Source: Bacteroidota bacterium (GTDB taxonomy: Bacteria; Bacteroidota; Bacteroidia; Bacteroidales; WCHB1-69). Taken from it: a stretch of DNA of 8,317 bases. A program made the position numbers and the translations under genes. The stretch is from contig JAEWNB010000094.1 in the NCBI GenBank assembly GCA_023392945.1, positions 1-8,317 of the forward strand, given 5' to 3'. Shown piece after piece: positions 7,100 through 8,317 of this stretch. Under the pieces are notes generated by a model. That model was given only the letters and a program-made list of their open reading frames with translations. It ran no database searches and had not been told where the DNA came from. The stretch's first letter is position 1. Each line of letters opens with the position of its first letter.

Positions 7100-7121
7100 T
7101 CGCATTCCGGAAGGAATGCGA
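7100..7121. repeat. 22-bp palindromic hairpin with GGAA loop
   Basis: TCGCATTCC and GGAATGCGA (9-bp arms) flank GGAA. It is the fourth palindrome in about 165 bp and is related to 7049-7066 by its loop and inner stem. Confidence 0.75.
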
Positions 7122-7138
7122 CCATCTCTGAACAGTCA

Positions 7139-7159
7139 TTTCCGGCAATGTTCTCCAAA
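7139..7159 (+). repeat. Left copy of a direct repeat bracketing the 22-bp array
   Basis: TTTCCGGCAAT, a variable 5-base stretch, then CCAAA. The same arrangement recurs at 7423-7444 with 11 identical leading bases and the closing CCAAA, on the far side of the tandem array. Confidence 0.55.
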
Positions 7160-7277
7160 CTTACCAAAACTAAAAACTTAACACTTAAAACTCAAAACTC
7201 GCCTGCCGACGGGATAGGTGTGAAAATATTCAGCAATCTATTCTCCAAATACACCATTTTTCCTCGTTTCAATTTTA

Positions 7278-7429
7278 TAGCCACTAAATTTATAAATAGT
7301 AGCCACTAAATTTAAAAAAGTAGCCACTATTTTTATAAAAAGTAGCCACTAAATTCTCAATTAGTAGCCACTATTTTTATAAAAAGTAGTCACTAAATTT
7401 TTTTTAGTAGCCACTAAATTCTTTTCCGG
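7278..7429 (+). repeat. Tandem array of seven 21-22 bp repeats (TAGCCACTA units)
   Basis: The unit core TAGCCACT begins at 7278, 7300, 7321, 7343, 7365, 7387 (as TAGTCACT) and 7408, so spacings are 22, 21, 22, 22, 22 and 21 bp. Each core is followed by A or T and an AT-rich variable half (for example TAGCCACTAAATTTATAAAT). Units 3 and 5 are identical over 22 bp. The conserved core with degenerate AT-rich filler at two helical turns looks like a set of protein-binding sites on one DNA face (iteron-like) or a minisatellite. It is not a CRISPR: spacers are too short and too similar. No replication or partition gene is nearby, so an origin role is unsupported. Confidence 0.9.
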
Positions 7430-7444
7430 CAATTTTTCCCCAAA
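7423..7444 (+). repeat. Right copy of the direct repeat bracketing the 22-bp array
   Basis: TTTCCGGCAAT followed by six bases and CCAAA, the partner of 7139-7159. CCGGCAA or its complement also occurs in the hairpin at 6989-7020, so this sequence belongs to the wider repeat cluster. Confidence 0.55.
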
Positions 7445-7552
7445 ATTCCTCTCATTCGAACATAAAATGGATGAAAGAAAACTATATTTTTTAAATGATT
7501 TACTTCTTACAATATAATTACCAAAAACAAGTTTTATCGAAAGAATAATTCT
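7441..7552. other. AT-rich intergenic stretch with no recognisable feature
   Basis: Between the repeat array and the candidate promoter at 7553 I see no reading frame of note, hairpin or repeat on either strand. Base composition shifts here to very AT-rich and stays so to the window end. Confidence 0.6.
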
Positions 7553-7560
7553 TAGTTTTG
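7532..7560 (+). promoter_or_regulatory. Candidate promoter upstream of the small-gene pair
   Basis: TAGTTTTG (7553-7560) matches the TAnnTTTG -7 box exactly, with TTTT (7532-7535) 17 bases upstream as a weak -33 box. Predicted transcription starts near 7567, just before ATG 7570, which opens only a 12-codon frame (MKKLKALTKTSK). It could drive the remnants and the two small genes that follow. Confidence 0.4.
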
Positions 7561-7569
7561 TGCGCTTTT

Positions 7570-7758
7570 ATGAAAAAATTAAAAGCATTAACTAAAACAA
7601 GTAAATAAGGTAAATAAAAACTACGGCTAGCCCACTAATATTGAAGCTATCCGCAATAAAAAGGGAAAAGGATTGGGTTTATAAATAAGTTGTAGCTAAT
7701 TTTAGAAACACCTTGCAAACTGATTGAGATGATAAAAGAGGAGATTTTAGAAAAGTGA
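7570..7758 (+). pseudogene. Coding-like scraps, possible degraded gene
   Basis: Three short stretches in different frames look like decayed coding sequence: MKKLKALTKTSK (7570-7605, then TAA), NIEAIRNKKGKGLGL (7637-7681, then TAA) and ETPCKLIEMIKEEILEK (7705-7755, then TGA at 7756-7758). The last stop overlaps the GTG of the next gene as GTGA, an arrangement typical of translationally coupled genes. I do not recognise a family and cannot show the three belong together. They may simply be AT-rich chance frames; the call is tentative. Confidence 0.25.
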
Positions 7759-7922
7759 AAAAAATAGATGGACTCGGAGGAATAACCGTCAACGATAGAT
7801 TATATGTGACTGGAATAATGGATACATTTGATAAAGTGAAAAGTAAAGACAAAGAATTAGCGCGATTAATTTTAGAAATTATTCGAGTTGTTAAACAGTC
7901 AATTGATGAAATATTGGATTAA
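7755..7922 (+). CDS. Small hypothetical protein, 55 residues
   Basis: The frame starts at GTG 7755 and ends at TAA 7920-7922. The product reads KKIDGLGGITVNDRLYVTG, then IMDTFDKVKSKDKELARLIL, EIIRVVKQSIDEILD: a short glycine/hydrophobic start and two probable amphipathic helices, no signal peptide or membrane segment. An AGGAG (7739-7743) lies 11 bases upstream of the GTG, rare for this phylum and supportive of the start. The TVNxRLYxxGxMDxFD pattern resembles small uncharacterised proteins I recall from Bacteroidota, so I believe it is real, but no function is known to me. It is followed after one base by a membrane protein gene, so the two are probably translated together. Immunity-type or toxin-antitoxin roles are possible for such pairs, without direct evidence. 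Confidence 0.6.
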   Translation: MKKIDGLGGITVNDRLYVTGIMDTFDKVKSKDKELARLILEIIRVVKQSIDEILD

Positions 7923-7923
7923 T

Positions 7924-8223
7924 ATGAGCCCTGAAGTACCCATAATAATATTGATTCTGGCAATACCAGTTTATTTCTTTACTAAATGGATTTTGAATAA
8001 ATTTAAAATCGGAAATGAAAAGAATAGAAAATATTTAGCCATTATTCCGACAGTTGTATTAAGTCCTATTTTCTATGTCGAAATTATATTGATTTGGATT
8101 TTTTCTGTTTCTTATTATCCCAAGACTGATTTTGACAATCAAGAATGGAATAATAAAAAAGAAGAGAGATACAAGATGTCAAAAGATATTATTAATAACC
8201 TGAGTTCGATTAATATATTTTAA
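7924..8223 (+). CDS. Small two-helix membrane protein, C-terminus replaced by IS sequence
   Basis: ATG 7924 lies one base after the stop of the 55-residue gene; earlier in-frame starts (TTG 7888, ATG 7906) overlap that gene and are less likely. The 99-codon frame has membrane helices at about 6-24 and 38-62 and a polar tail with FDNQEWNNKKEERYKMSKDI (70-89). That tail resembles the front of a C-terminal domain found in small Bacteroidota proteins, which usually continues with a SxLLxGKTxxEV-like segment; here it stops short. Residues 92-99 (NLSSINIF) and the stop are read from the end of the second IS copy, so the gene has lost its C-terminus and gained an artificial tail. Function is unknown. 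AT-rich composition matches the 55-residue neighbour and differs from radA and OPT. Confidence 0.65.
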   Translation: MSPEVPIIILILAIPVYFFTKWILNKFKIGNEKNRKYLAIIPTVVLSPIFYVEIILIWIFSVSYYPKTDFDNQEWNNKKEERYKMSKDIINNLSSINIF

Positions 8224-8317
8224 TTCCAGCAAAAAAAAAAAATAATAAAATAGACGGCTATTCAAAGTGAAGAAAAAAGAGAAACAGGAAAAATGATTAA
8301 TGTACTAAAATAACACC
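8197..8317 (-). mobile_element. Left end of a second, identical IS982-family copy (cut by window end)
   Basis: 8196-8317 is identical to 1-122, including the A12 tract, in the same orientation. It begins with the 16-bp inverted repeat and includes the last codons of the transposase gene (stop at 8305-8307). It truncates the membrane protein gene. It may be a distinct second copy or the same copy seen again if the source contig is circular. Confidence 0.92.
8305..8317 (-). CDS. Transposase, last codons only (partial at window edge)
   Basis: The TAG stop and final three complete codons (VLF) of the IS982-family transposase are present, identical to 110-122; the rest lies outside the window. 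Confidence 0.8.

Noticed and set aside
7025..7309. 94-codon plus-strand open frame across the palindrome region
   Set aside because: It is a translation of two palindromes, A-rich filler and the start of the tandem array; it has no recognisable domain and its start is not ATG-supported by any context.
7278..7429. CRISPR array
   Set aside because: The conserved core is only about 9-11 bp, the intervening parts are about 11-13 bp, AT-rich and partly identical, and no cas genes are present.
7278..7429. Plasmid replication origin with iterons
   Set aside because: Spacing fits iterons, but no Rep or partition gene is present and the segment carries radA, so an origin call is not supported.

Overview
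The window looks like chromosomal DNA from a member of the Bacteroidota, probably order Bacteroidales. The evidence is: promoter-like boxes of the Bacteroidota type (TAnnTTTG at about -7) instead of E. coli-type -10/-35 boxes; almost no Shine-Dalgarno sequences; an exported protein whose predicted mature end begins with Gln; an OPT transporter next to a PqqD-like gene; and a DUF1573 protein. The housekeeping genes have moderate GC, while the insertion sequence and the last ~750 bp are much more AT-rich. Family names come from reading motifs; no search was run.

Layout. 2-1150 is a complete IS982-family insertion sequence with 16-bp perfect terminal inverted repeats and an intact transposase on the minus strand. 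Its right end abuts the C-terminal half of a cysteine desulfurase (1150-1653), whose PLP-binding N-terminal half is missing. Next on the plus strand is an exported DUF1573-rhodanese fusion (1703-2580), broken by an apparent -1 frameshift at a short A-run/G-run. A strong minus-strand terminator (2673-2705) separates it from a convergent minus-strand cluster, in transcription order radA (6539-5169), an OPT-family oligopeptide transporter (5124-3103) and a PqqD-family protein (3079-2732). The spacings are 44 and 23 bp and there is a plausible promoter in front of radA, so the three are probably co-transcribed.

6540-7754 has no convincing intact gene. It holds a possible gene remnant, a cluster of near-perfect palindromes (6958-7121) and a striking array of seven 21-22 bp repeats (7278-7429) bracketed by an 11-bp direct repeat. 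After that come coding-like scraps, a 55-codon gene (7755-7922) and, one base later, a two-helix membrane protein gene (7924-8223). The last eight codons of the latter come from the edge of a second, identically oriented copy of the same IS, which runs to the window end.

The first 122 and last 122 bases are identical. Both genes touching the IS ends are truncated, and the flanks share no target duplication. This fits a segment lying between two direct IS copies, or a contig closed on itself at a multicopy IS; a true 8,195-bp circle is possible but less likely given that radA is on it. I do not see a convincing new defence or biosynthetic system. The items most worth a second look are the 22-bp repeat array with its palindrome cluster, the frameshifted DUF1573-rhodanese gene, the OPT/PqqD pairing and the IS-truncated small-gene pair.
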